Assembly (NCBI GenBank): GCA_016284115.1
Contig: JAEEOD010000167.1
Location: 1 to 12,050, forward strand
Length of the DNA: 12,050 bases
Reading direction: 5' to 3'
Source: Bacteroidaceae bacterium
GTDB taxonomy: Bacteria; Bacteroidota; Bacteroidia; Bacteroidales; Bacteroidaceae
A program made the translations under genes and the position numbers. This document shows positions 6,134 to 12,050 of this stretch, piece after piece (position 1 is the first letter of the stretch; each line of letters starts with the position of its first letter). The notes below the pieces were generated by a model. That model had not been told where the DNA came from, did no database searches, and saw only the letters and a program-made list of their open reading frames with translations.

Positions 6134-6175
6134 CACCAGAGATTTCCACGACGGATTTCTCTGGTGTTTAATTTT
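6134..6175 (+). terminator. Terminator-like hairpin between the 467-aa and 134-aa genes
   Basis: CACCAGAGA (6134-6142) pairs perfectly with TCTCTGGTG (6158-6166), with three further TCC/GGA pairs inside, followed by TTTAATTTT. It would end or attenuate the 467-aa transcript. It is only 15 bp before the next ATG, so it may instead be a leader structure. Confidence 0.5.
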
Positions 6176-6189
6176 AATGTATTACGATC

Positions 6190-6594
6190 ATGAAAAGAGA
6201 AATAGAAAAGAAAGAGGAGGTAGATTACGCTATCTCACAAGTAATGCAATGGCTGATGCCTTGGGAGATAAAGACGGGTGGCGCTGAAACGATTGGCGAT
6301 TGGGAAGTGTCACTGTCCATTACCATGATGAAGAACCTGCTTGATTTATGGCTTACCGAAGATGGAAAGGTTAAAGTTGAGAAGATGCTGCATGTATATC
6401 ATCCCCTTGACCGAGCCGCTTTGATCTATGCCGTCCTGGTGTACCTGTTTACGGGTAACAGGATGAACTTTAAGAACGTCGTGGTCAGGCGGCATTTTAG
6501 GGCGATTTGCAATGTTCTGAAAGAGGATATGGTGGAACTCACATTCAGCGATCACTTGAAAAGAATGTTGCGTAAATATGGAAAAAAGAAGTAA
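6190..6594 (+). CDS. Unknown 134-aa protein
   Basis: ATG at 6190 follows the hairpin at 6134-6166. The product is a small helical soluble protein: acidic/Lys-rich start, Trp-rich middle (WLMPWE), a hydrophobic segment (about 75-88, ALIYAVLVYLF) and a basic C-terminus (HLKRMLRKYGKKK) able to contact nucleic acid. I do not recognise a family. The next gene starts 15 bp downstream on the same strand, so it belongs to the run of small genes leading to the primase-helicase. A competing frame over 6081-6287 overlaps its start, but begins at a TTG inside the repeat array and is not credible. Confidence 0.8.
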   Translation: MKREIEKKEEVDYAISQVMQWLMPWEIKTGGAETIGDWEVSLSITMMKNLLDLWLTEDGKVKVEKMLHVYHPLDRAALIYAVLVYLFTGNRMNFKNVVVRRHFRAICNVLKEDMVELTFSDHLKRMLRKYGKKK

Positions 6595-6609
6595 TAACCG
6601 AGTCGGAAG

Positions 6610-7035
6610 ATGAGCGAAGAAAAGTATCCGGATGTAATTGAGCTCAAACTAAAACTTTGCTTTTCGGATGCTCACAAACGATTCAAAACAATGATTAAGA
6701 AAATTGAGATTCCAGAGGAAGCTCTGAAGCGCCTCAAAGCAGGCAAGTATGTAGATGGTTCACTTTGTGTGGACAAGTTGAACAACCGGCTTACATTTAG
6801 GGCTTTCCACCGTAAGCCAAGGGTACGCAAGCGTGATCATGTGATCTGCTACCATGAAAATGGCTGGTTGAAGGAGAGCGAGCAGAACCTGAAGTTCTTT
6901 GCTTCGGTCAACAAGAGGGTAGGTGCGGTGTGCGCTTGCCAGGCTATGGACGATAACCTGCAGTATGTTACTGAGGTGTTGTTCGAGAAGATTGAGAATG
7001 GAGAAATAAACAAAAACAACTTAACACTTTATTGA
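6610..7035 (+). CDS. Unknown 141-aa protein
   Basis: ATG at 6610 (MSEEKYPDVIELKLKL) gives a 141-residue soluble protein rich in Lys and Arg in its middle (FRAFHRKPRVRKRDHVICYHENGW) and carrying several Cys residues (VCACQ). The Cys/His spacing does not form an obvious zinc finger. No family is recognised. Its TGA (7033-7035) is two bases before the next ATG in the string TGATTATG, so translation of the two genes is probably coupled. The basic composition and its place before the possible OB-fold and primase-helicase genes hint at nucleic-acid binding; this is inference. Confidence 0.82.
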   Translation: MSEEKYPDVIELKLKLCFSDAHKRFKTMIKKIEIPEEALKRLKAGKYVDGSLCVDKLNNRLTFRAFHRKPRVRKRDHVICYHENGWLKESEQNLKFFASVNKRVGAVCACQAMDDNLQYVTEVLFEKIENGEINKNNLTLY

Positions 7036-7037
7036 TT

Positions 7038-7325
7038 ATGGAAAAGATGGTAACAATCGAAATGGTCGGCGCATATCAAGAGCGTCAGTATCAGAAACAG
7101 GACGGAACTACCGAGTATTTCAAGAGTCGTGGCTTGGTGCTGAAACAAGGTGGCGACACCTTCTATGGTGAGATGACGGGTGATTATGCCTCAAAGAACC
7201 GTTATACAGAGTTCTTAGAAAAGCAACTCTATGTGGTAAGAGGCAACTGGCGCCATCGCACATGGGGCGACAACAACGATCGCCATGAGAATATGTTCTA
7301 TATTAGCGACATTCAAACACTTTGA
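7038..7325 (+). CDS. Small conserved-type protein, possibly OB-fold ssDNA-binding (95 aa)
   Basis: I choose ATG 7038 over the upstream TTG 7032 because ATG follows the preceding stop in TGATTATG, the same arrangement as the next gene. The 95 residues alternate beta-strand-like stretches with polar turns: VTIEMVGAYQERQYQ, then TEYFKSRGLVLKQGG, FYGEMTGDYA and LYVVRGNW. That pattern, and the position directly upstream of a primase-helicase, suggest a small OB-fold ssDNA-binding protein like those in phage replication modules. No diagnostic SSB motif or acidic C-terminal tail is present (it ends ISDIQTL), so this is a suggestion only. Confidence 0.82.
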   Translation: MEKMVTIEMVGAYQERQYQKQDGTTEYFKSRGLVLKQGGDTFYGEMTGDYASKNRYTEFLEKQLYVVRGNWRHRTWGDNNDRHENMFYISDIQTL

Positions 7326-7327
7326 TT

Positions 7328-9784
7328 ATGATTTGTTTACAACGAAGATTTTGTAATCCAACGATACCGGTAGATGAACAGAAGTTCTACGAACTGGTAA
7401 GAGATAAAAAGAGCAATGCCTTGATTGACGGTTTCCGTCAATCAGGCGATGCCAACCTGAAGAAAAAACTACCAGCCTTTATCTTCCAGGCCACTTTTGA
7501 TGAAACCACTTCCAAGAGTGGCAAGAAGGGTGCTTGGCGTAAGCAAGCAGCTACAAGGCTGACAGGTTTGGTGGTGCTCGACATTGACCATGTGGATAAT
7601 CCTAAGGAGATGATAGACGAATGGATGTCAAGAATTGACTTCGCGAAGTGGGGCATTCTGCTCGTCTATATTACTCCTTCAGGCAAGGGCATCAAGGTGG
7701 TGTTCAAAGCCAACATCATTTGGGGTAACCTAGCAGATAATCAAATAGAAATGGCTAAACTCTTAGGTGTAAATGCAGACGAGAGTGGCAAGGATGCTAG
7801 CCGTATGTCTTTCGTCTGCAAAGAAGAAGATATCCAATTTATCAACCCAGAATTATTTACTTATGAAAACAAAGAATTTGCTGAGAAATACAATGATCAA
7901 TACCGCTCTGGTAATAGTAACCCTACTCACCCTAGTAATGATGGGCTTGGTAAGCCTGCTGTCCATCCTGTTGTGTCCCCTCAAACTGATGGGGAGAATG
8001 CTGATGAGAGCGGAGCGCTTCCTTCAACAAAAGTACAAGGCCTAATAAACTCCGAAGGAGATAATTCTCAATTATCCATTATCCATTCTCCATTAAATTT
8101 CAAGGGTATCCCTTATTCCGACATCATTGCAAAGTGGTGGGAAGTAAACGGCGGTGTACCACAAGAAGGTGAACGTAATGTAAAGCTTTACAACCTGGCT
8201 GTGAACCTGAGAGCCATTTGCGACAACAACAAAGAATTGTTGTTGAAGATTATGCCTCGACTTGGTTTGAGCGAGCAAGAGTTCCAGAGCATTATCGATT
8301 CTGCTTGCAAAGAACAACCAAAAGGCATATCCAAACTGATGCGAGAAATACTGGGTAATAGAGTGGAGGAAGTGAAGCCTGACGATAATATCGAAAGTAA
8401 ACTTTGGATCTGGGGAGAACAGATAGAACTCCTCTCTGAGAGCTATCCCATCATAAAGGATATCTGCAAGGGTTTGAAAAAGAACCAATACCCAGCATCA
8501 ATATTCGTAGGTGGTTTGTTCTTGATGACACTGATGACTCGCTGTTCATATCGTTTCTACCATCGTCCGGAAGAATTGAGACGACTGAATGGCTCGACCA
8601 TGATTATCGGTGACCCCGCTTCTGGCAAGAGCTTCGCTACACGCCTCTACAAGTTGCTGATGGCACCTATCTTTGCTGCTGACAAAGTGGGTAAGGATGC
8701 CATCAACGCCTATCGTGAGCTGATGAAGACAAAGGGTGCCAATAAAGAGAAGCCGAAGAAGCCGAAAGTAGTGGTGAGAATACACCCTGCACGTACCTCA
8801 AACGCCCAATTCATACAGGATATGGTAAATGCCGTAGAGGTGGTGGATGGAGTAGAAATGCAGTTGCATATGCTTACTTTCGATACCGAACTGGACAATA
8901 CTTTGAGCATTCAAAAGGGTGGCTCATGGATAGACAAACTCAGTTTGGAACTAAAGGCATTCCATAACGAAGAGGACGGTCAAGCCTATTCTAATCTGGA
9001 CAGCATTATGCAAGACTTTGTGGTAACCTGGAACTATGTCTATACAGGTACGCCTATGGCTTTGAGGAAGAAGGTGAATGAATCGAACTTCGGTTCTGGC
9101 TTGGCCACCCGATTGACCTGCATCCCTTTGCCTTCTACCAATTTTGAAATGATGGAGCGTGAAACCAAAGTGGATTATGAGAGCGACCAACGACTAAAAG
9201 AATGGGCATCCTTGCTCGACAAGATGAAAGGGGAGCTATCGGTTCAGAAGATCGTGGATGAGCTGTACGGTTGGACCTCACGTCGCATGGCAGATGCTCA
9301 GGAAAACGACTCCAAGGCTGATGAGATGCTGTTGAAACGTTGTGCCTATCATGGCTTGAACTATGGTGCTCCATATATTGTGATGCGTCATTGGAACGAG
9401 CTGCACCAAGATGGTGAGTTTTGGTGTGGGGAGTTCCAGACGGACGAAACTGACTGGCAACTGGTGGAACTCCTTACGAATATACATTTTGCCTGTCAGA
9501 AGCACTACTTTGGTGCAATGGCGGAGATGTATTTCGACAACAAGATCAAGGAAGCATCGGTCAACCGTCAGCGTCAGCAGAAAACAGTAGAGGCTTTTGG
9601 AAGATTGCCGGAAGTGTTCACTTACGATGATGTGAAACGCTGCTTCAACCTTGATAAGATGAATGCCGCTCGTATGAAAGTTTATCGTCTTCGCGAAGAT
9701 AATCTAGTGGAGGAGATAGAGGGCATTGTGGAAGATGGCAGTAAAAAAACCAGATATCGCAAAACGGGCAAGTCTATAGGTTGA
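7328..9784 (+). CDS. BT4734-like / DUF3987 primase-helicase (VirE N-terminal-domain family)
   Basis: Numbering is from ATG 7328 (818 aa); a TTG at 7322 is the alternative start. Residues about 45-170 form the BT4734-like ('VirE_N') domain with primase-like motifs: LVVLDID (D85, D87), SGKG (118-121) and DASRMSF (156-162). The spacing resembles archaeo-eukaryotic primase motifs, though His of motif II is replaced by Lys. A low-complexity linker (about 190-255) leads to a helical primase-C-terminal-like segment (KWWEVNGGVPQEGERN). The DUF3987 ATPase follows: Walker A GDPASGKS (428-435), Walker B-like LTFDTELD (517-523), YTGTP as sensor 1, and GLATRLTCIPLP. Family knowledge places such proteins with phage/plasmid replicative primase-helicases, and they are also common on Bacteroidales chromosomes. 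It ends the replication-like operon; its stop codon overlaps the third 25-bp repeat. Confidence 0.93.
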   Translation: MICLQRRFCNPTIPVDEQKFYELVRDKKSNALIDGFRQSGDANLKKKLPAFIFQATFDETTSKSGKKGAWRKQAATRLTGLVVLDIDHVDNPKEMIDEWMSRIDFAKWGILLVYITPSGKGIKVVFKANIIWGNLADNQIEMAKLLGVNADESGKDASRMSFVCKEEDIQFINPELFTYENKEFAEKYNDQYRSGNSNPTHPSNDGLGKPAVHPVVSPQTDGENADESGALPSTKVQGLINSEGDNSQLSIIHSPLNFKGIPYSDIIAKWWEVNGGVPQEGERNVKLYNLAVNLRAICDNNKELLLKIMPRLGLSEQEFQSIIDSACKEQPKGISKLMREILGNRVEEVKPDDNIESKLWIWGEQIELLSESYPIIKDICKGLKKNQYPASIFVGGLFLMTLMTRCSYRFYHRPEELRRLNGSTMIIGDPASGKSFATRLYKLLMAPIFAADKVGKDAINAYRELMKTKGANKEKPKKPKVVVRIHPARTSNAQFIQDMVNAVEVVDGVEMQLHMLTFDTELDNTLSIQKGGSWIDKLSLELKAFHNEEDGQAYSNLDSIMQDFVVTWNYVYTGTPMALRKKVNESNFGSGLATRLTCIPLPSTNFEMMERETKVDYESDQRLKEWASLLDKMKGELSVQKIVDELYGWTSRRMADAQENDSKADEMLLKRCAYHGLNYGAPYIVMRHWNELHQDGEFWCGEFQTDETDWQLVELLTNIHFACQKHYFGAMAEMYFDNKIKEASVNRQRQQKTVEAFGRLPEVFTYDDVKRCFNLDKMNAARMKVYRLREDNLVEEIEGIVEDGSKKTRYRKTGKSIG
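8064..8091 (+). repeat. Four heptamer repeats inside the primase-helicase linker
   Basis: ATTCTCA, ATTATCC, ATTATCC and ATTCTCC follow one another and are translated as NSQLSIIHSPL within the interdomain linker. Seven is not a multiple of three, so gaining or losing one unit would shift the frame between the primase-like and helicase domains. Confidence 0.7.
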
Positions 9785-9808
9785 CACCACAACACCACAA
9801 CACCACAT
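9784..9808 (+). repeat. 25-bp triple-ACACCACA repeat, copy C
   Basis: Exact direct copy of 4308-4332. It starts on the last base of the primase-helicase TGA and ends 24 bp before the M15 peptidase ATG (9833). Together with copy A it brackets the five-gene module. Confidence 0.9.
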
Positions 9809-9832
9809 TTTGTTTTTTTAATTTTCATGATT

Positions 9833-10339
9833 ATGTTAGACAGAACCAAGCACCTCTCCGAGCATTTTACGCTCGGAGAGTTGACCAAGACCAGTTTTAA
9901 GACTGAAGATAACAACGAGCCACCATTAGAGGCGGTGGAGAATATGATAGATCTCTGCGAGAATTGGCTAGAAAAGTTGAGATTCAACTACAATATTATA
10001 TATGTATTGAACAGTATCGAGGACTACTACACCTCGAAAAATGTTGAGCCGTTAGTGATTAACCAGGGCTTCAGATCCCATCAAGTGATGCTGACAATGG
10101 AGAGGGCAGGGCTGAATCCCTCTAAGACCTCCAACCACATGAAAGGATGTGCAGTGGATATAAGGTGTGCAGGCGTAGAGCAAGCACTTCGGTATATGGT
10201 AATAATCCTTGACATAGCCGACCAGAAGAAGCAAGACTTTGATGAACTTTTCCTCGAGCGCCGAGGCACCGTCTATTGGTTGCACTTTGCAGCCAGACCC
10301 AGTGATAACAGGCGAAAGATTGGCTTTATATTGAATTAG
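9833..10339 (+). CDS. M15-family peptidoglycan peptidase (endolysin-like)
   Basis: ATG 9833 is preferred over ATG 9827 because it carries the TGATTATG context shared with two genes upstream; both give the same family. The start (LSEHFTLGELTKTS) and ENMIDLCENWLEKLR match the Peptidase_M15_3-type domain, followed by GFRS, SNHMKGCAVDI (zinc ligands His and Asp; H102 and D109 from this start) and WLHFAARP (third ligand, H151). These enzymes cut the peptide stems of peptidoglycan, as in phage endolysins. There is no signal peptide, so it is cytoplasmic unless released by a holin-like partner. The stretch between GFRS and SNHMKG lacks the usual conserved Asn. It stands where related loci, from memory, carry an N-acetylmuramoyl-L-alanine amidase. 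Confidence 0.88.
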   Translation: MLDRTKHLSEHFTLGELTKTSFKTEDNNEPPLEAVENMIDLCENWLEKLRFNYNIIYVLNSIEDYYTSKNVEPLVINQGFRSHQVMLTMERAGLNPSKTSNHMKGCAVDIRCAGVEQALRYMVIILDIADQKKQDFDELFLERRGTVYWLHFAARPSDNRRKIGFILN

Positions 10340-10360
10340 AAGTGTTAACTGTTGACAAAA

Positions 10361-10382
10361 AAGCGGAAAGTAAATTCCGCTT
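10361..10382 (-). terminator. Second minus-strand hairpin terminator
   Basis: AAGCGGAA and TTCCGCTT form a perfect 8-bp stem with a 6-nt loop. On the minus strand it is followed by TTTTTTG (six T counting the two stem T residues), giving a backup stop after the sRNA terminator. Confidence 0.6.
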
Positions 10383-10386
10383 CAGT

Positions 10387-10463
10387 AAAAAAAAGGGCTT
10401 GAACACTTTCTTTTCAGAGTTATTCAAGCCCCACCCAAAGTTCTCTATGAGAGACGCTATTTC
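10387..10463 (-). ncRNA. Candidate small RNA, about 77 nt
   Basis: A consensus promoter (10470-10500) and a strong terminator define a short minus-strand transcript with no credible reading frame. Predicted structure: a small TCTCT/AGAGA hairpin near 10443-10455 and a terminator stem GGGCTTGAA/TTCAAGCCC (10395-10403 with 10423-10431), followed by eight T residues. A second terminator (10361-10382) lies behind it. It faces the 3' end of the M15 gene and could act as a 3' antisense regulator or a trans-acting sRNA. Expression has not been shown. Confidence 0.5.
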
Positions 10464-10469
10464 TAAGGG

Positions 10470-10500
10470 CAAAGATAGTGCAAGCCGAAGACAGAACAAA
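10470..10500 (-). promoter_or_regulatory. Consensus promoter driving the candidate sRNA
   Basis: On the minus strand TTTG (10497-10500), 19 bp, TATCTTTG (10470-10477). Most of the element is repeated at 10547-10569, where the -7 has become TATCTTTC and the TTTG is lost. Confidence 0.7.
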
Positions 10501-10569
10501 ATGTTTTTAAATATTTTTTATGTTAAGGCGCAGCCTATCTTATAGAAAGATAGTGCAAGCCGAAGACAA
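10471..10569 (+). repeat. Pair of 23-bp direct repeats (promoter-bearing unit)
   Basis: A 23-bp string beginning AAAGATAGTGC and ending GAAGACA occurs at 10471-10493 and again at 10547-10569. The first copy contains a working-looking minus-strand promoter. The second has a defective one and is preceded by CTATCTT, which can pair with AAGATAG inside it. Confidence 0.8.
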
Positions 10570-10595
10570 TTTCACATTTTTAGGGGGAATCGTTG

Positions 10596-10633
10596 AGCCG
10601 TACCGTCTGTGAAGATAGTACGGCTATTTTTTT
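10596..10633 (+). terminator. Intrinsic terminator in the M15-umuD gap
   Basis: AGCCGTAC (10596-10603) pairs with GTACGGCT (10618-10625) across a 14-nt loop, followed by ATTTTTTT. It would stop plus-strand transcription coming from the M15 gene before umuD. Confidence 0.85.
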
Positions 10634-10752
10634 ACCCTCGTGATCGAGTGACAATAAAAAGACAGCTTATTTTATGCTCAGTAGTGTAGGCTGTATCGTT
10701 TTATTTGCTTATATTTGTTCATTGAATCATCAAAGTAGAATAGCACTGAATT

Positions 10753-11181
10753 ATGAAGATACTGAAAGGCGAGTTTGATAAGGCATTGGAGTTGCAGTTT
10801 GCTCCCTTCATCAAGGCGGGATTTCCCTCTCCTGCGGAGGATTATCTGCGTAATAGTCTGGACTTCAATCGTGATTTAATCAAGCATCCTGAGGCTACTT
10901 TTTATGGCCGAGTGGATGGCGACAGTATGATTGATGCTGGCATAAAGGATGGTGACATAGCTGTGATTGACCGTTCTGTGGAGGCGGAAGATGGGGACAT
11001 TATTGTAGCTTACGTCAACGAGGAGTTCACCATCAAACGACTGGACTTAACGCACAAGAAGGAAGGGTACATAGAGTTGCGCCCTGCGAACAAGGACTTC
11101 AAGCCCATACGCGTGGACGATGGTGAAGACTTCGAGGTGTGGGGCGTGGTGGTATGGACAATCAAGTGCTGGAAGAAGTAG
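10753..11181 (+). CDS. umuD: UmuD-type SOS peptidase / translesion polymerase subunit
   Basis: 142 aa, S24/LexA-like protease fold. The self-cleavage site A22-G23 lies in KAGFPSPA, the catalytic Ser is S58 in GDSM, and the general-base Lys is K95 in TIKRL. The Ser-Lys spacing of 37 equals that of E. coli UmuD (S60, K97). RecA-stimulated cleavage should yield UmuD', which joins UmuC in the Pol V complex for translesion synthesis. umuC starts 6 bp after its stop, so the two are one operon. A possible -7 (TATATTTG, 10710-10717) lies upstream without a clear -33. No LexA box of the E. coli type was seen. Confidence 0.96.
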   Translation: MKILKGEFDKALELQFAPFIKAGFPSPAEDYLRNSLDFNRDLIKHPEATFYGRVDGDSMIDAGIKDGDIAVIDRSVEAEDGDIIVAYVNEEFTIKRLDLTHKKEGYIELRPANKDFKPIRVDDGEDFEVWGVVVWTIKCWKK

Positions 11182-11187
11182 GTGGCC

Positions 11188-12050
11188 ATGAATATGTACG
11201 GCATCATAGACTGCGACAACTGCTACGTGAGTTGCGAGAAGGTGTTCCATCCTGAGTTGGAAGGGAAACCTGTTATCGTGTTGTCTAATAACGATGGGTG
11301 TGTGGTGGCTCGCTCGAATGAGGCGAAGAAGATGGGCATCAAGGCTGGTACGCCGTATTACCAGGTGAAGGAGCAGTTCCCTAACGCTGATATTGCCGTA
11401 TTCTCGAGCAACTATGAGCTGTATGGCGAACTTACCGGGCGTGTGATGGAGATCATCAAGGACGAGGCGCCTTCTTATTTCCGCTATTCCATCGACGAGT
11501 GCTTCGTCTATCTTGAAGGAATGGAGAACATCGACTTGAAGCAGTGGGGTGAGCACCTTCACCAAAGGGTGAAGAAGAGCGTGGGGATGCCAGTTAGCAT
11601 CGGCATCTCTTTCAACAAGACATTGGCAAAGTTGGCTTCACACTTCGCCAAGAAGTATCCTGGCTATAACCATTGCTGCATGATTGACAATGACGAGAAG
11701 CGTCTCAAGGCGCTGAAACTCTATCCCGTTGAAGACGTTTGGGGAATTGGCAGGAAATATGCTGCACGTTTAAAGGATGAAGGCATAAAGACAGCGTATG
11801 ACTTCGCAGAGCGTAAAGTTACATGGGTCAGGGTAATATTCAAGAACATCGTCATAGAACGTACTTGGAGAGAGCTGAACGGAGAGGATTGCGTACCAAA
11901 TGAAGAGTTGGCGAAAAAGCAGAGCATCTGCACGAGCCGTAGTTTCAATGGCATGATTAGCGATTTCGAGATGCTCAGAACGCATGTATCTAACTATGCT
12001 GCCCGATGTGCTGAGAAGTTGAGACAGCAAGAAACGGTGGCAGCATCTGT
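11188..12050 (+). CDS. umuC: UmuC, Y-family DNA polymerase V catalytic subunit (3' end outside window)
   Basis: ATG 11188 opens a frame that continues to the window edge (287 codons of an expected 420 or so). Y-family motifs are clear: IDCDNCYVSCE at the start with the first metal-binding Asp, LSNNDGCVVARSNEAK (nucleotide-binding fingers), FSSNYELYGEL, YSIDECF with the catalytic Asp-Glu pair, SIGISFNKTLAKLASHFAKK in the palm, and VWGIGRKYAARL (helix-hairpin-helix). Part of the little-finger domain follows (SICTSRSFNGMISDFEML). It performs error-prone bypass of lesions with UmuD' and RecA. UmuDC pairs are also often carried by mobile elements, but nothing here decides whether this copy is core or accessory. 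Confidence 0.97.
   Translation, partial: MNMYGIIDCDNCYVSCEKVFHPELEGKPVIVLSNNDGCVVARSNEAKKMGIKAGTPYYQVKEQFPNADIAVFSSNYELYGELTGRVMEIIKDEAPSYFRYSIDECFVYLEGMENIDLKQWGEHLHQRVKKSVGMPVSIGISFNKTLAKLASHFAKKYPGYNHCCMIDNDEKRLKALKLYPVEDVWGIGRKYAARLKDEGIKTAYDFAERKVTWVRVIFKNIVIERTWRELNGEDCVPNEELAKKQSICTSRSFNGMISDFEMLRTHVSNYAARCAEKLRQQETVAAS

Noticed and set aside
6081..6287. A 68-codon frame beginning in the 12-bp repeat array
   Set aside because: It starts at a TTG inside a repeat, includes the terminator-like hairpin, and overlaps the better ATG-initiated 134-aa gene.
10342..10545. A 67-codon plus-strand frame after the M15 gene
   Set aside because: It reads through two terminator hairpins, the sRNA and the repeated promoter unit. 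Its Lys/Phe/Ser-rich content is that expected from such AT-rich DNA.
11047..11565. A 172-codon minus-strand frame
   Set aside because: It lies antisense to umuD and umuC, whose motifs are unmistakable, and is a codon-bias shadow.

Overview
The window looks like chromosomal DNA of a Bacteroidota bacterium, most likely the Bacteroidales (Prevotella/Segatella or Bacteroides-like). Three promoters match the Bacteroides consensus (TTTG, 19-20 bp, TAnnTTTG) closely and a fourth fits apart from a reduced -33. The gene content also fits: a HU-related protein with a Gly-rich tail, a 'smalltalk' micropeptide, a BT4734-like/DUF3987 ('VirE N-terminal') primase-helicase, and an UmuD-UmuC pair with the Bacteroidota-style DCDNCY motif.

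Layout. 1-723 (+): 3' part of an unrecognised protein with a DxDxDGxDE calcium-loop-like motif, closed by a terminator. 811-3899 (-): HU-related gene, a 135-bp MITE-like element, the smalltalk gene and its terminator, then a separately promoted pair encoding a membrane J-domain protein and a secreted M48 metallopeptidase, and finally a 40-bp remnant of a second smalltalk 3' end. The J-domain/M48 cassette is thus bracketed by two smalltalk 3' ends. 3900-4616: a 717-bp gene-free regulatory region between divergent promoters. It holds a 50-bp perfect AT palindrome nested inside 25-bp inverted repeats, each made of three ACACCACA units. 4617-9784 (+): unknown 467-aa protein, a repeat-rich gap, two small unknown proteins, a small possible OB-fold protein and the primase-helicase. 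9784-9808: a third exact copy of the 25-bp repeat, starting on the last base of the primase-helicase stop codon. 9833-10339 (+): M15-type peptidoglycan peptidase. 10340-10752: non-coding, with a candidate small RNA on the minus strand and a plus-strand terminator. 10753-12050 (+): umuD and the 5' part of umuC.

How it may fit together. Five genes, including a primase-helicase and a possible ssDNA-binding protein, lie between exact 25-bp direct repeats (4308-4332 and 9784-9808), next to a cruciform-capable AT-rich palindrome and an internal 12-bp iteron-like array. This is the architecture expected of a small replicon or an excisable circle of about 5.48 kb, although no recombinase or relaxase is visible. 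From memory, HU-related, smalltalk, peptidoglycan hydrolase and DUF3987 genes recur together in Bacteroidales, with no known function that I can name. The strongest lead is that this recurrent module may be a replicating or remnant mobile unit. A second lead is that the smalltalk 3' end may be a site where cargo such as J-domain/M48 is exchanged.
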